DNA of 64,000 nt, from NCBI RefSeq assembly GCF_031755915.1, contig NC_083379.1, positions 45,392,001 through 45,456,000 of the forward strand, in the 5' to 3' direction. The stretch is from Ziziphus jujuba. Taxonomy: Eukaryota > Streptophyta > Magnoliopsida > Rosales > Rhamnaceae. Below the pieces are notes generated by a model. It worked only from the letters and a program-made list of their open reading frames with translations, was not told where the DNA came from and ran no database searches. The position numbers and the translations under genes are program-made. Positions 24,554-37,523 of this stretch are shown here, one piece after another; position 1 is the first letter of the stretch; each line of letters begins with the position of its first letter.

Positions 24554-26274
24554 ATGCTGAAGCATTTGGCTGCTCCAAGACCTTTAAAGGGTGTACCAGT
24601 GCCAATTTCAACCTTACCATCTTCAACTAATGAAACAACAATTAATTGCAGAGGAATAAGAGCTAGCCTTACAGATTCTGGTCGAAATAAGCCAAATTTT
24701 CCGCTATCGAGTAGTTTACAGTCAAATTTAAACAGTTCGCAGCCTTACCAGAAAGAAGGTACAAACATAGTATGCATGCATATACGTATGTATGTATAAT
24801 GTATGTATGTTTGTATGCATGTAACATGGACTTGCTTGCAGCTATTGGGAAAATGGGGTTGGAACATTTCAATTTGAAACCAACAAAACAGCCAGAAAAG
24901 AATGTAGACAATCTATTTGAAGGAAGGTTGCTGCAGGGTGGGCTTGTTTTCCAGCAAAACTTCTCGATTAGAGTATCCGAGCTTGACTCATTTGGCAAAG
25001 CATCAATAAGGGCCTTGATCAATATTTTACAGGTTTAGTGCAAAGCATCCAGTGAAAGCTTATCATTGTGTGAATTGAGTGAAATACATTAAATATTGAA
25101 CCATTTGCTATGTATTTAACAGTTCCTGATTTCTTGTACATGAAGGAATTAGCATTTAACCACTTCAAATATGCTGGGATTCTGTCTGATGATTTCGGTT
25201 CAACACCGGAGATGAAAAAAAGAAATATGACCTGGATTGTTTCTAGAATGCAGATTGTGGTGGATAGTTATCCTTCATGGTAAACCACACTATTATTGAA
25301 GTATTTATTTATATATTTATTGGGTCCTTGGAAGACAATTATCAGCACTAACTTGGTTTTATGTACTGTAAAATTAAGGTCTGATGTGATTCAAGTAAAA
25401 ACTTGGACCTGTGTGTCAGGAAGGAATGGTATGCGCCGCGATTGGATTGTGAGTGATTTCAACACAGGGGAAACTCTGCTTCGAGCAGTCTGGTAGAAAA
25501 CCAAACATGTTATACTAATTCAATCATATGCACCTGCATGCAGTGTCTATTTTTTAATTTTTAATTTTTGTTCTTTTTAATATCATGTTGACTATATATA
25601 TATATATATATATATTTGATATGCAGTGTGTATGTGATGATGAATAAGAGGACTAGAAAATTGTGCAAGTTCATTAATGAAGTCAAGGAGGAAACCAAGG
25701 GCATTTTTATGGACACTGCTGATCCAATCATCGATGACAAGGAGGATGGCAGAAAACTAAGGGATTTGGATGTCGAAACTGCAGATATTGTCCACACAGG
25801 TTTATTGGTAGGTATCTTATTGAGTTCTGCATATGCATATATTATTTGGTCTTATGATATGTACTCGCTGAGAAATGCAGCCCAAATGGAGTGACCTGGA
25901 TTTCAATCAACATGTGAACCATGTAACATATATTGACTGGCTTCTTGAGGTACTTGGTTTTTTCCCCCCCTTTACTTCCTCATTAATTGATTCTTCTCCA
26001 TTTCTCATTTGTTTATATAAGTTGTAATTGGCAGAGTGTTCCTCATTGGATTTTAGAGAGCCAGAAGCTGTCAAGTATAACCTTGGAATTCAGGAAGGAG
26101 TGTGGGATGAACACTGTGCTGCAGTCTTTATGTACGGTTGCAAGAGATGGCTCTACAAAAAGTGAAGGGGTTGAGCTGGAGCACACTATTTGCCTTGAAA
26201 AACAATCCCACATATTATTGAGGGGAAGGACATCGTGGATGCCAAAAAGTGCTCAATTAGAAACTAAACTCTAA
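24554..26274 (+). CDS. FATB-like acyl-ACP thioesterase, array copy E (intact)
   Basis: Seven exons: 24554-24758, 24842-25032, 25146-25279, 25379-25492, 25627-25807, 25881-25949 and 26035-26274, giving 377 residues in continuous phase. N terminus MLKHLAAPRPLKG; residues 1-69 look like a plastid transit peptide. Catalytic-type residues are Asp282, Asn284 and His286 in LDFNQHVNHVTYIDW, and Glu320-Cys321 in FRKECG. The C terminus is longer than in D (ends SAQLETKL) because the stop differs. Intron 1 has a GTAT/ATGC repeat with RY-like GCATGC; introns are otherwise collinear with D. It belongs to the second unit of a recent tandem duplication of about 4.1 kb spacing. Hydrolysis of acyl-ACP in plastids is inferred from family; the specificity is unknown. 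Confidence 0.88.
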
Positions 26275-26630
26275 AACAGACGCAATTTCTGACCAATTCT
26301 AATTGTAAGTCTATTTCTTTTGAGGATATATCACTATGCCCAACTAGAAAGAGAATTTAAAACATGGGTGGTTTTGGTAAGCATTGAAGCATAATAATGG
26401 AATTAATGGTTCTTCTTATCCTTGTATATAAATCAAAGACAATTGCTTGGATAAGAAGATGCCGGGTTTGAATTTAGTATTTGTACTAGTAATTGTTTTC
26501 ATGTAAGAATACCATGGATAATTCCATTCCTTACTTAATAGAGATTGCTTGGAGATTGAAAAAAATCCCGGTCGAGACATACCATTCCATTTTCAGATTT
26601 TATTTTTAAAAAAATAATAAATTAAAAAGA

Positions 26631-26756
26631 ATATACTTGAAGACAGAGCATGGGCATGAGATTTGCTATGGCATATACTTGAAGACAGAGCATGGGCATG
26701 AGATTTGCTATGGCATATACTTGAAGACAGAGCATGGGCATGAGATTTGCTATGAC
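26631..26756 (+). repeat. 42-bp tandem repeat, three copies
   Basis: Three head-to-tail units of 42 bp start at 26631, 26673 and 26715, each beginning ATATACTTGAAGACAGAGCA. The corresponding site downstream of copy D has a single unit, so the triplication arose after the D/E duplication. Confidence 0.92.
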
Positions 26757-26984
26757 ACTTCCATAAGCCATGATCACTCGAACTTTGGCCCAATAAATAT
26801 CCATTTCAGCCGTCTTTTCACTTCATAAGGCTTTGCTTTCGGATTCAATCTATATCACTTTTGGTAGGTTTCAGTTATGGTAATTTAGGGAAATTTGGCC
26901 CCTCATATATTTTAAAAGCCCAAAAAGATAAATTAATTAAACTTCATCATTTTTATATTATTTTTTGGCGCGTAAGAACTTTAT

Positions 26985-27034
<50 letters not shown>

Positions 27035-27693
27035 TTTTTATTCTTTGCTTGTGTGGTTAGGCCCCCAGGGACCCTTGAGATAAAAAATTAAAAAAAAAAT
27101 TAAAAAAAAATAAAAAAGAGAAAAAAATCCTGCCGAGTGTATTTATATGTGTAGCTGGTGCTATAATGAGTTGTGTAATTTGTCATGAATGCCAATCAAA
27201 TTCACCATTTGTTGAAAAAGACGGGAAAATCAGATGAAAGACAAAAAATAAAAATTTAAATTAAAAAAAAATCAAATATAATTATTCCATATTTTGGTAA
27301 TTAAGAATAATATTCCATCAAAAACAACAGTTTGTGTCTTATGCCAATATTCCATCAAAAACCTTCTTTAGGTTGGAGAAAAAAACAAACATATATATTA
27401 TACGGTCAGTTTTTATCCAAAAATCTTGTGTAAATTTTTGTCTGGAAACCTCTATTTCATTTACATAGGGATGAGATGTAATTGGAGGTCTTTTTGGATA
27501 AAAATTTGTTCAGAAATTCTGACTAAAAAATTGGCTATATACACAGATAGAGAGAAAGAGAAGTAGAGGTAGAAACACAACTTGACAGAAATAGATAATT
27601 AATATTAATGAACAGTATTATATATCTACTAATTAATTAGTTTTGAATACAGATCCTCCTTTTATTAATTTATTAACTCATGAATCGCAAGGA

Positions 27694-27728
<35 letters not shown>

Positions 27729-30681
27729 TTATATATGATGCAGATCCTCCTTTTATTAATTTATTAACTCATGAATCGCAAGGAGTTCTCTCTCTCTCTC
27801 TCTATTTTTATATATATATATATACACAATTATGCTTTTATCAAGTCCAGCAGATAGTTTTATGATTAGAATTTATTTTTTTCAACTATTAGGTCATTTC
27901 AACGGAAAAGATTTTAAAATATATATATAATTCGAATTCTTACAAGATTTATAAAATTTTAATAAGTCATTAAATATATATATTAAGTTGTTAATTAATT
28001 TTTATACTTTCAAACAATTTAACAATCTAAGGGTTAATAAAAAAACCTTGATGCGAAAAGTGGATATAATATGAGACCAAATAAACATATATATATATAT
28101 ATATATAAGTTTTCTCTCTCCAGCAAATTTGTACGAAAATTTGTACGGGAAAATGCTTATTTGCCTTACCCACATATGTACAGGTGTAATCTTCAGTGGG
28201 ATAACCTTGCAACAGTTACATAATTACATACATGATGTAGTGTAACAAACCACTTATCATCAAATAGGTAATAATATTTATTTGAGATTCAAATACTTTG
28301 TCAAGTATCATTACACAAGATTATAGATCATTAAATTTATATTACAAGTGATAATAAAAAAAATAATATGGATGATATAACATAAACGTTACATACCATT
28401 TTCTCCTTCGACAAAATGTCCTAGATAATAGAATGAGATATGTATATATAGGAAACTTTCAAAGTACAAAGATATTTGATAAAACAAATCATCTTGGTTT
28501 TTGATTAAATACATTCAAAGATGATAAATATTGAAAAATTATAGTAATTATTTCCATAATTTATATATCATTAGATCTACCCATTTAATAGAAAAAATGA
28601 TATTTACTAAAAATTTTTGTCAAATATATCGGTATACGGTGCTTATATATATATATATATATATATTTTGGTTATCTCGGTGTGCTATAAGTTGTGCTAT
28701 AAGGATATGGTTTAAGCTGATGCATTTAATTTGTAGATCATATTTTATAGTCTCATATATTTGCATGATAGAAAACGAAACAAAACAGTCAAAATTAAAA
28801 TTTTAATCGAAATTTGTTGATGTTGTGATGTTAACGGTTGTTATATTACAGTCTAGAAAGCTTTGAGTTTGAAACCTAATTAACATAATTGGTTTAAACT
28901 CACTTGGTTTAAATAACGGCTGTTATTTAGACTCACTTGGTTTTCTTACATGAAAATAACATAATGCGGCGGAAATCTGAAATCAAGTTAACCTTTTCTT
29001 GTTGTTGAAAATAATAATAATAATAAAAAAGTACTCTTCTTGTTCCAGCAGTTGACAATAAACAAATATATTTTTTCGACAAATTAGAAAGAGAGGATTT
29101 TAATACAATCCAATCTGAAAATTATTGATGACTTGACAAGTAACATTATTATTGGTGTGAAATCTTGAATATAAATTAACCATAATATTCTTGGTCCACG
29201 GCTTAACAGTTAAAATTAAGTCTTCTTCTAGAGAAATGGATTATTGTCCATATATATATATATATATATATGTATATTTGGAATTCAGATTATAATTGTC
29301 TATGTTATCACATCGATCAACAATTTTATATCTTTGCTTCTTTTTTTCTTTTTTTTTTTTGTTTTTTTAACCCTATGTCTCTATCAAAATAAAATATATA
29401 TTTTTCAAATCATCAATATCAATTGAATTGATTAAGGAGTGAAACTGAAAACAATGTAACAAAAAAAGTGAGAATCAAAATGTTGAATATTCATGACCTC
29501 ATCAAAGCTATCGAACTATATATAGTCATATTAATTAATCAAGCTATTCAACCACGCTCAAACTACAAAAAGTCGTTACCGAGCCACCTTCAAATTGCCC
29601 AAATATTCCAATTAGATGTTAACATATTGCCCGCTAGAGTTGAAGAACACACAATAACATATCACATGCTTAGGACAAGATCTAAAATTAAAAATTATCT
29701 GTTGACATCAAGGTAACATATTTTTGAAGAATATATCTCATATAAGTCAATATATATTTGTATGTATTTATATGTGTGATTGAATACGTTCGTATATATG
29801 AAATCCTTTATATATAGGTATGAATGAAGATTTTCAACAAATATAATTTTCCACGTGTCATGCCTCAGGAGCATCATTATCGATCCATGATCCAAGCATT
29901 AATTGCAATCATTTAATAAACTTAAAAAAAATCAGATTCTATTATATGGACAGTATTATTGTATGAATTGTACATATGTGAGGCATGCAATAAACATGCT
30001 AAATATTTATAAGCAATATGCACAACAATTAAAAATTATAAGATATTCAATTGGTCCTCTTAAATAAGTGGACCTGCAGCATAACTAAGAATAAATGAAG
30101 GCTCGGAAATAATGAAATCAAATTAATTCCCTTCTAGACCGTGTAACATTTGGATCATGAATATGTCATGGGTGGCAAGAGTGCTGCAAGCTAGCTACAA
30201 CTTGTTTCATACTAGCCTCCAATAAACAATTTCCACACTATACCGTGTAACATTTGGAACATGCATATATGAATATATCATGGGTTTTGTATGAATTTTT
30301 AATTCACAATACTAAAAACTCAAAAAATATATATCAGATTTATTTCTATTTTATGAATAAGTATTGTATTAATTTTAATTTACATATGCAAGCTAGGCAT
30401 GCAATAAACATGCTAAATATTTATTAAAGAGCCAATAATATTCATAACAGTTAAAAATTATATGATTCATTTGGCCCTCTTAAATAAAATTTTATATTCA
30501 CCCACATATATATTTAAAGATTAATCAGAATTTTTAGGAAATTTGGATCATAAATATGTGACAAGCTACAACCCCTTTCATATTTAGTAACTAATTAAAG
30601 TAAATTAACAATTTAAAGTTCTATAATTTAGCTGCTCGCGCAAGCTAGATGACCATTTCAACATCGTAATTTAACGTAAAT

Positions 30682-30713
<32 letters not shown>

Positions 30714-30858
30714 AGAGATGTCGTCTTAATAATGGAATCATCATCAATATAGATAAACTAAAAAATTGGTCACATGCATAGCGCGCGGTTTGGATTAAAA
30801 ATCAATAAATCAGTTGCAGTCGAAATTTCTCTGCGGCGGTGGGTAGCTCATCGATCAT
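26757..30858. other. Spacer between copies E and F
   Basis: The first part, to about 27480, is the end of the E duplication unit. Then come a long AT tract (26985-27025), a 91-bp direct repeat (starting 27650 and 27741, each leading into a CT microsatellite), several (AT)n tracts, and a CA repeat near 30682-30708. Two related blocks at about 29960-30070 and 30385-30490 (sharing GCATGCAATAAACATGCTAA) are a local duplication in the distal upstream region of copy F. No gene is recognised; short AT-rich frames are chance. Confidence 0.55.
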
Positions 30859-31370
30859 TATATAAGAACGTTGCGATGTGTAATCTTCATCAGCTTCCCT
30901 ACCAATTTCATAACCAGGTGATCATATAGCTTAATTTCAGTGTTTACTAATTCTCTCATTTTCATTATGAATTAATACTTTTGCATTATTATCAAAAGAA
31001 AAAATAATACTTTTTGCGTTGATGGCCTTAGTGTTTATGTTCCTTCCTATTCCTTGTTACTATCCTACCTAGCTAGAAATTCTAAGTGGCATATATACGT
31101 TTGTTTTTTTTTTTTTTTTTTTTTGTCCCCTTAATTTCTACAACAAAGATATTAATAACTTGCTGATTGGTTAATTAATTTTGGTATATATTTATGGTTT
31201 ATGTGACTTAATTGTCTTTGTAATTAATTTCACCAAAATTACAATCTCCATTATTAACAATTATTAATTACCGTCTCTTTCTCATACAGGAGGATCGCGC
31301 ACGTACTTATCCTAGCTTTAGAAGATCTGATTACTGTCTCCCAATATATATATATATATATATAACCACC
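30859..31370 (+). promoter_or_regulatory. Core promoter and 5' leader of copy F
   Basis: A TATATAAG box begins at 30859. A leader exon would end ATAACCAG|GTGATC (donor at 30918), with the acceptor CATACAG|GAGGATC at 31289-31290, giving a 373-bp leader intron. ACCACCATGC gives a good start context at 31371. Confidence 0.6.
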
Positions 31371-32040
31371 ATGCTAACGAACTTGGCTGCTCCAAGACCA
31401 TTCATGGAGATTATAACAGTACCACATTATTCAACCTCAGCTTCGATTAATAAAACAACAATCATTACGGCCTCATGCGGAGGAAATTATCCAAACTCTG
31501 TTCCATCCAATACTACTTTACACTTTAATGTTGCAGCTGGGCTGACCAAGAACCAAGGTAGCAAGCTAGCTAGCTAGCAAATTTACAGCTTGCCATTATA
31601 TATATATATATATATATGGAAGATATTTACAACTGTTGCCTTGGTATATATGGAACATTATTGATTGACTCTCAATATACGTATATATATATATATATGT
31701 GTGTGTATATATTGAACAATATATATATGTATATATGATGCAGCTATTGGAAAAAATTTCAATTTGAAACCAACAAGCTGGCAGGCTGCTGAGAAGATTG
31801 TTGTTGAGGACATATTTGGAGGAAGGTTGCTTCAGGGCGGGCTTGTTTTTCAGCAGAACTTCTTGATTAGAGTATCTGAGCTTGGACCTGATTGCAAAGC
31901 ATCCATAGAAGCCTTGATTAATATTTTGCAGGTTTTTACAATAAATTAATATTAGCACTTATTTTGATTAATATTATATCGTCAACCATTTATAATTACC
32001 TTTTTTCAAATTAATAATGCTCCTGATTGAATTAATTTGG

Positions 32041-32074
<34 letters not shown>

Positions 32075-33303
32075 CATGAAGGAATCAGCAATGAACCACT
32101 TCAAAAGTGCCGGTCTTATGGCTAAGGAGGTCGGTGCATCAACACCTGAGATGAGCAGAAGAAATCTGATTTGGGTTGTCTATAGGATGAAGATTGTGGT
32201 GGAAAGCTATCCTTCATGGTAATAATATATCACAATTGAGTGTATAGTATAATCTTTTTTATTAATAGTCATTTCAGTATTAGATTTTTGTCCTAATAAA
32301 AAAACAGTTTATTGACCTAACTAAATGTGATGTCTTATAACAAGGGCTGATATGATTCAAGTAGAAACATGGACCTGTGCATCAGGAAGGAATGGCATGC
32401 GCCGTGACTGGATTGTCCGCGATTACAAAACTGGGAAAACTCTGCTTCGAGCATTCTGGTTGAAAATTTTTTATCCTTAAATTTTAATTTAATATGATCA
32501 ACCAAGTTATATTTTGTAATTCAATCATATAAACGTACCTGAATATTATTATTAGCTTTTTTTTTCCTTCTTTTTTTTTTTTTTAATATCATGTTTGCAA
32601 TGTATATTTGCATGTATGCAGTGTATACCTAATGATGAATAAGAGGACAAGAAAATTGTCAAAGTTCATAGAGGAAGTAAGGGAGGAAACAAAGAGCATA
32701 TTTATGGAAATTACTGATCCAACCATCGACGATAATGAGGATGACAGAAAACTAAGGGAATTGGATTTTGACACAGCAGATCATGTCCAATCAGGTTTGT
32801 TGGTATGTATTATCTACATTGATGAAGACTGTTAATTTGGTGCTATTTTTCTTATAAGCCTTGCTTAATCTCTCTACTTGTATATATATATATATATATA
32901 TACTTAAAAATACAGCCTAAAAGGAGCGATATGGATTTCAATCAACATGTGAACCATGTAAAATACATTGACTGGATTCTTGAGGTACATCAATTTTTTC
33001 CCCCTGCTTCTTTTCAGTACCTTTTTTTTTTTTTTTTTTTTTTGGTATAATGATTTACTGAATTGTAATTGGCAGAGTGTTCCTCATTGGATATTAGAGA
33101 GCCGGAAAATGACAAGTATAACCTTGGAGTTCATGAAGGAGTGTGGGATGGACAGTGTGCTGGAATCTTTATGTGCTTTTTCCTGCAGAGCAGGGTGTAC
33201 AAAAAGCGAAGGGATTGAGTTGGAGCATACCATTCGCCTTCAAAACCAATCCCATATAATATTGAGAGGAAGGACCACGTGGATGCCTAATCATCCAAAA
33301 TAA
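31371..33303 (+). CDS. FATB-like acyl-ACP thioesterase, array copy F (intact)
   Basis: Seven exons: 31371-31557, 31744-31931, 32082-32218, 32345-32458, 32622-32802, 32916-32984 and 33076-33303, giving 367 residues in continuous phase. Exon 3 has one extra codon against the other copies. The start MLTNLAAPRPF follows ACCACC. Catalytic-type residues are Asp276, Asn278 and His280 in MDFNQHVNHVKYIDW, and Glu314-Cys315 in FMKECG. The Trp just before the SDLD motif (PKWSD in the other copies) is Arg272 here. Exon 7 carries its own variable loop before VELEHTI. It is the most diverged of the intact copies outside the motifs. AT microsatellites fill introns 1, 2 and 5. Plastid acyl-ACP hydrolysis is inferred from family; the Arg substitution leaves activity less certain. 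Confidence 0.86.
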
Positions 33304-35463
33304 ACATGTTAAACAATCACCCGAAAGTACCATCTTATAAGTGTCTGATTCTTATAAATCAAAGCCTTGCTTTTTGGTCAAACAAAAAATCAGGCAACTA
33401 AAACATAAATCAATTTATTAATGTTTTAAACATAACGATTTGGAATATTGGTTTCTCTCTTTGACTTTATACATGTATAAGAAGGATAATTGCAATGCTA
33501 GAAGTTGGGTTTTGGAGTGAAATATTTGTACCCTAATACATTTTATTGTAAGATATTACCAAGGACAATTTCAGTCACCTTTTTTTTTTTTTTTCTTTTT
33601 TTTTTTTTTTCTTTTTTTCTTTTTTTCTTTTTTTCAAATATGCTGTTGACTTCTCAACCTACAATTTGATTTTCCAATTATTGGCTCCATAACAAATAAA
33701 AGATGGAATTGTAATTTAAAGAAAAGGGAAAGAGGCCTGACCTAAGCGTTGCTATGGGAGTCCCATGGGCGTCGATCCATCAATACCCGGGCCCATTAAA
33801 TGTCCATTACAATCGTCACTCCAAGAGGGGCTTTTGTTTCAAGCCTCAACCGAATATTGCTCACATTTTCTTGACCAAAAGGTCAAAAAATAAATAAATA
33901 AATATTATTATCTCAGTGGATTTTTTTTTTTCTTTTCTTTCAGTCTTTTATTAGAGAAAATAGTTGCTTTGCCCCATAGATTAAGAATTGCTCCTTTTAC
34001 TTAACTCTATATAGTAATCAAAATATAAAATATCTTAATTTTCTTTTTCCATTATTAATTTGTTAAGAAATAATCAAGGCGTGGAACAGGATAACAAAAT
34101 AATGATAAAGAAAATACAAATTACTCAACCGGAATCCAATTAAGTAATTAGCCAATTATTTTCATTAATCAATAAGCTAAACCATGTGAAACACTCAAGC
34201 TATTTTACATAAATAAAAGTCACTATCATGGCGCCTTCTTATTTCCCAATAATATTGCTTTAGATAATATCAAACTATAATCCAATTTTGCTTTAGATGT
34301 TAGCCTATATATATATATATATATATATATTCTAAGATAACATATCACATGCTTATACTTTGAATCTTTTGTTAATTATTTAGTTTCCAGAAAAATTAAC
34401 ATTATCAATTGAAAATTAAGAATGCTAGTTGTTCGATAAAACTTATAAGTTAATATATTGTCTGCAAGAGTTGAAAAACATACAATTAATGATTTATCAC
34501 ATGCTTAGAGTTTAATCTTTTACCAGTAGTGACATACCAGGAAAATATGCATTTGCCTTAATTTGGGTTATACCTGAAATTGAATATTTCCTATTAACAA
34601 ATCATCAATTTATTAGTGTAATACCTAATAAAACTCTAGCAAATTAATTAATTAATATTTGTAGTTCTAATAGAAATTCACATGATTTTTTTTTTAAAAA
34701 AATGTATGAATGTTAGTTTACATATTTTAATGTCATGATCCACGTATGAAGCGAAGTAGCCATTAAATAAGTCATATATATCTAATGTACAATAGGCCTA
34801 CAAATATTGTGTATAATTATATACATACATACATACATACCACCTATGGTTTGAGTATTGGCAACTCACATTCCATTCCGCATGGGCAGAGCCTCTGGTC
34901 ATTTTTTTATTTTACCAAAAAAATAAAATAAAATAAATTGTGTATATATATATATATGAATTTTCACATTTAAAATGAGAGGCGTGCAAACGATATATAA
35001 TAAGTAAATATTTAATAATAAGCAATATGAAATAGTTTTTTTTTTTTTTTTTTTTATTCTGGGATGAATTGTTTCGTAGTGTGAAATTGATTCGAAAGTA
35101 CAAGATTGACTTCAAAATTCTAGTCTCGTACGTATATGAGTATTATTTAATATATATGACAACATTACCACATTATTATAAGAATTATTTAATTCGATGA
35201 AATATTTTCTGATATTAGTAGTAGAGGGGAAGATTTGCGATCTGAAAAATAATTAATAAATGAGCTCCCGACGATTGCTTCATTTTGGCAGGACATGCAT
35301 ATTTCTAAATTTTAATTAAAAAAATAAAAAGCATATTTTCTTCTCAATAGTGAAAACATTATTAACAAAACAGCTAACCCACAAAAAAATAATAAGACCA
35401 ATAAGGCGTTTTTTAATTTTTAAAATAAACCAGGAAAATAATGGATTTATGATTGTAATCCGT
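33304..35463. other. Spacer between copies F and G
   Basis: The F 3' flank has the GGGCCCATTAAATGTCCATT...CGTC block at about 33788-33820, related to blocks after D, E and G, and a long T/C run at 33580-33635. Two upstream blocks at about 34330-34365 and 34450-34515, both ending ATCACATGCTTA, are partial duplicates and resemble 29620-29670. An ATAC repeat lies at 34820-34840. No gene. Confidence 0.5.
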
Positions 35464-35902
35464 TATATAAATTTGTTGGAAATCATAGTCTTGTCCACAA
35501 TTTCAGAACCAGGTGAGTGCAATCATGAGTTTCTCTCCATAACAAATGAATATGCTTTAATTTGCATGCTTAGTGTTCATGTTAATTTAATTTGTTAATT
35601 TAATTTTCTTTCACTTCTACTATTCCAAATTGGCTTCCTTTTTTGGCTTGTAATTTATTATTTCAATCTACAAATTATAATCATGCAATATTCATATTAC
35701 TAGCTACTTCCTTCTATATTTATGTTTAAACTATCAGTGCATAATTTTTCCAAGGCTTATAAATTGATTTTCATGGCTGATTAATTATTCAAACCGTCTA
35801 TTGTCTAACAATGTTTAATTACTGTCTCTTTCTTAGGAGGACATACCTTCAAAGCTGCCTTGCATCAAAAAGATATATAAATTTACTCCCACTATAATCG
35901 CT
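35464..35902 (+). promoter_or_regulatory. Core promoter and leader of pseudogene G
   Basis: A TATATAA box begins at 35464. The leader exon ends TTTCAGAACCAG|GTGAGTG (donor 35513), an excellent donor, and the acceptor TTCTTAG|GAGGAC is at 35835-35836. The promoter module therefore outlived the coding sequence. Confidence 0.55.
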
Positions 35903-37523
35903 TAATATTATCATTTGGGTGCTCCAAAACCATCCATGGTTGTATCAGTACCATATTCAACCTCATCTTCAATAAATAAAACAACAATTACTTGCGGAGG
36001 AAGTAAGCCAAACTTAAACTTCGCTCCAGCTGCCCCTGCCACTGCCTGTCCTTTACAGTTCAATGTCAATGTTGAGGAGACTTCCCAGAAACAAGGTAGC
36101 ACATCTAGTATGAATTAGCTACAACTATATATATACATATATATGTATATGGAAGATGATATAAAGTTTGCAAAATTAATCTTTCAGCCAATTATATTAT
36201 ACCGTTGCATTATTGTTAATTTGCAGCTATTGAAAAAAGAGAAGCGTACACTGGGGCATTGATTAGTCTATTACAGGTTTAATTTCTATATTAGTCAATA
36301 ATTAATGTAATTGATCATTCGATTTATAGTTAATGATATTCATTAGTGAATCACATTTAAAATTAACCATTTCACCATATATTATCTAGGAATGTGAAGG
36401 AAACAACATTGAACCACTTCAAAATTGTGGGAACAACACCGGAGATGAGCAGAAAAAATCCCATCTGGGTAATCTATAAGATGCAGATTGTGGTAGATAG
36501 CTATCCTTCATGGTATAATAATAATGAAACCCATGTACTTTGCCAAGGAAGATAAATATATATTCTGCACTGTGTGTAATGATCCTTGTACTGACTTATT
36601 GGTTTTGTGTCTTATGAAAGGGGTGATGAGATTCAAATTGACACTTGGACCTGTGCATCAGGGAAGAATGGTATGTGTTCGTGATTATAAGACAGGGAAA
36701 ACCCTGCTTCGAGCAGTCTGGTTGGGAAAACCTTCTTCATAATCCATAAATTCATCCATAGCAAGTAATAGTACATTAAAGTTGTATATAACTATATGTT
36801 AGTTATATATATATATATGCAGTGTGTACGTAATGATGGACAAGAGAACAAGAAAAATGTCAAAGTTCATAGAGAAAACAAAGGGCTTTTTTATGGATGT
36901 TACTGATCCAATCATAAAAAATGAGGATGGCCGCAGAAATCTAAGGGATTTGGATATTGACACAACAGATCATGTCCGAACAGGTATATTGGTAGGTATA
37001 CTATATAATTGGAAAAATCTTTTTGACTTATAATCTGTTGTTCTGGATTGGATTTGAATTCTGCAGTCCTTTGATGCCCATCTTCTGTGTTACTAATAAT
37101 AATGGAGCCAAAATGGAGTGACTTGGATGTCAATCAACATGTTAACCATGTAAAATACATAGACTGGATTCTTGAGGTACATGTGTAATATAGACATCAC
37201 TAGTTTTGCTCTGCTTAATCCTCTCCAATTCTACATGTATATGAAGGGATTACAATAAATGAAAAATGGCTGTTGTGCGTGCGCGCAGGGTGCTCCTCAG
37301 TTGATATTTAAGAGCCACAGCCTCTCAGCAATGACATTGGAGTTCAAGAAAGAATGTGGGATCAACAGTGTGCTGCAGTCTTTATCTTCACTTGACAAGG
37401 TTGGCCATCTTAATGACTCTGCGCAAAGTGGAAAGCTAGAGTTGGATCACAATATTCAACTTCAAAACCAATCCCACATATTATTGAGAGGAAAGAACCA
37501 TCTGGATGCCAAGAAGTGCTTAG
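35903..37523 (+). pseudogene. FATB-like acyl-ACP thioesterase pseudogene, copy G
   Basis: Recognisable exons: about 35903-36095, 36227-36276, 36400-36512, 36621-36720, 36823-36991, 37108-37176 and 37289-37523. The initiator ATG is missing (TAA aligns at 35903); the first in-frame Met is at 35936. Exon 2 is only 50 bp against about 190, having lost the first hot-dog segment (GRLLQGGLVFQQNF in sister copies). Exon 3 is 21 bp shorter in frame. Exon 4 lacks 14 bp after AATGGTATG, which shifts the frame. The exon 6 acceptor has become a poor ATGGAG. An extra base near 37496 shifts the C terminus past its old stop at 37521-37523. The DVNQHVNHVKYIDW and FKKECG motifs still read. Not expected to give an enzyme. 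Confidence 0.88.
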
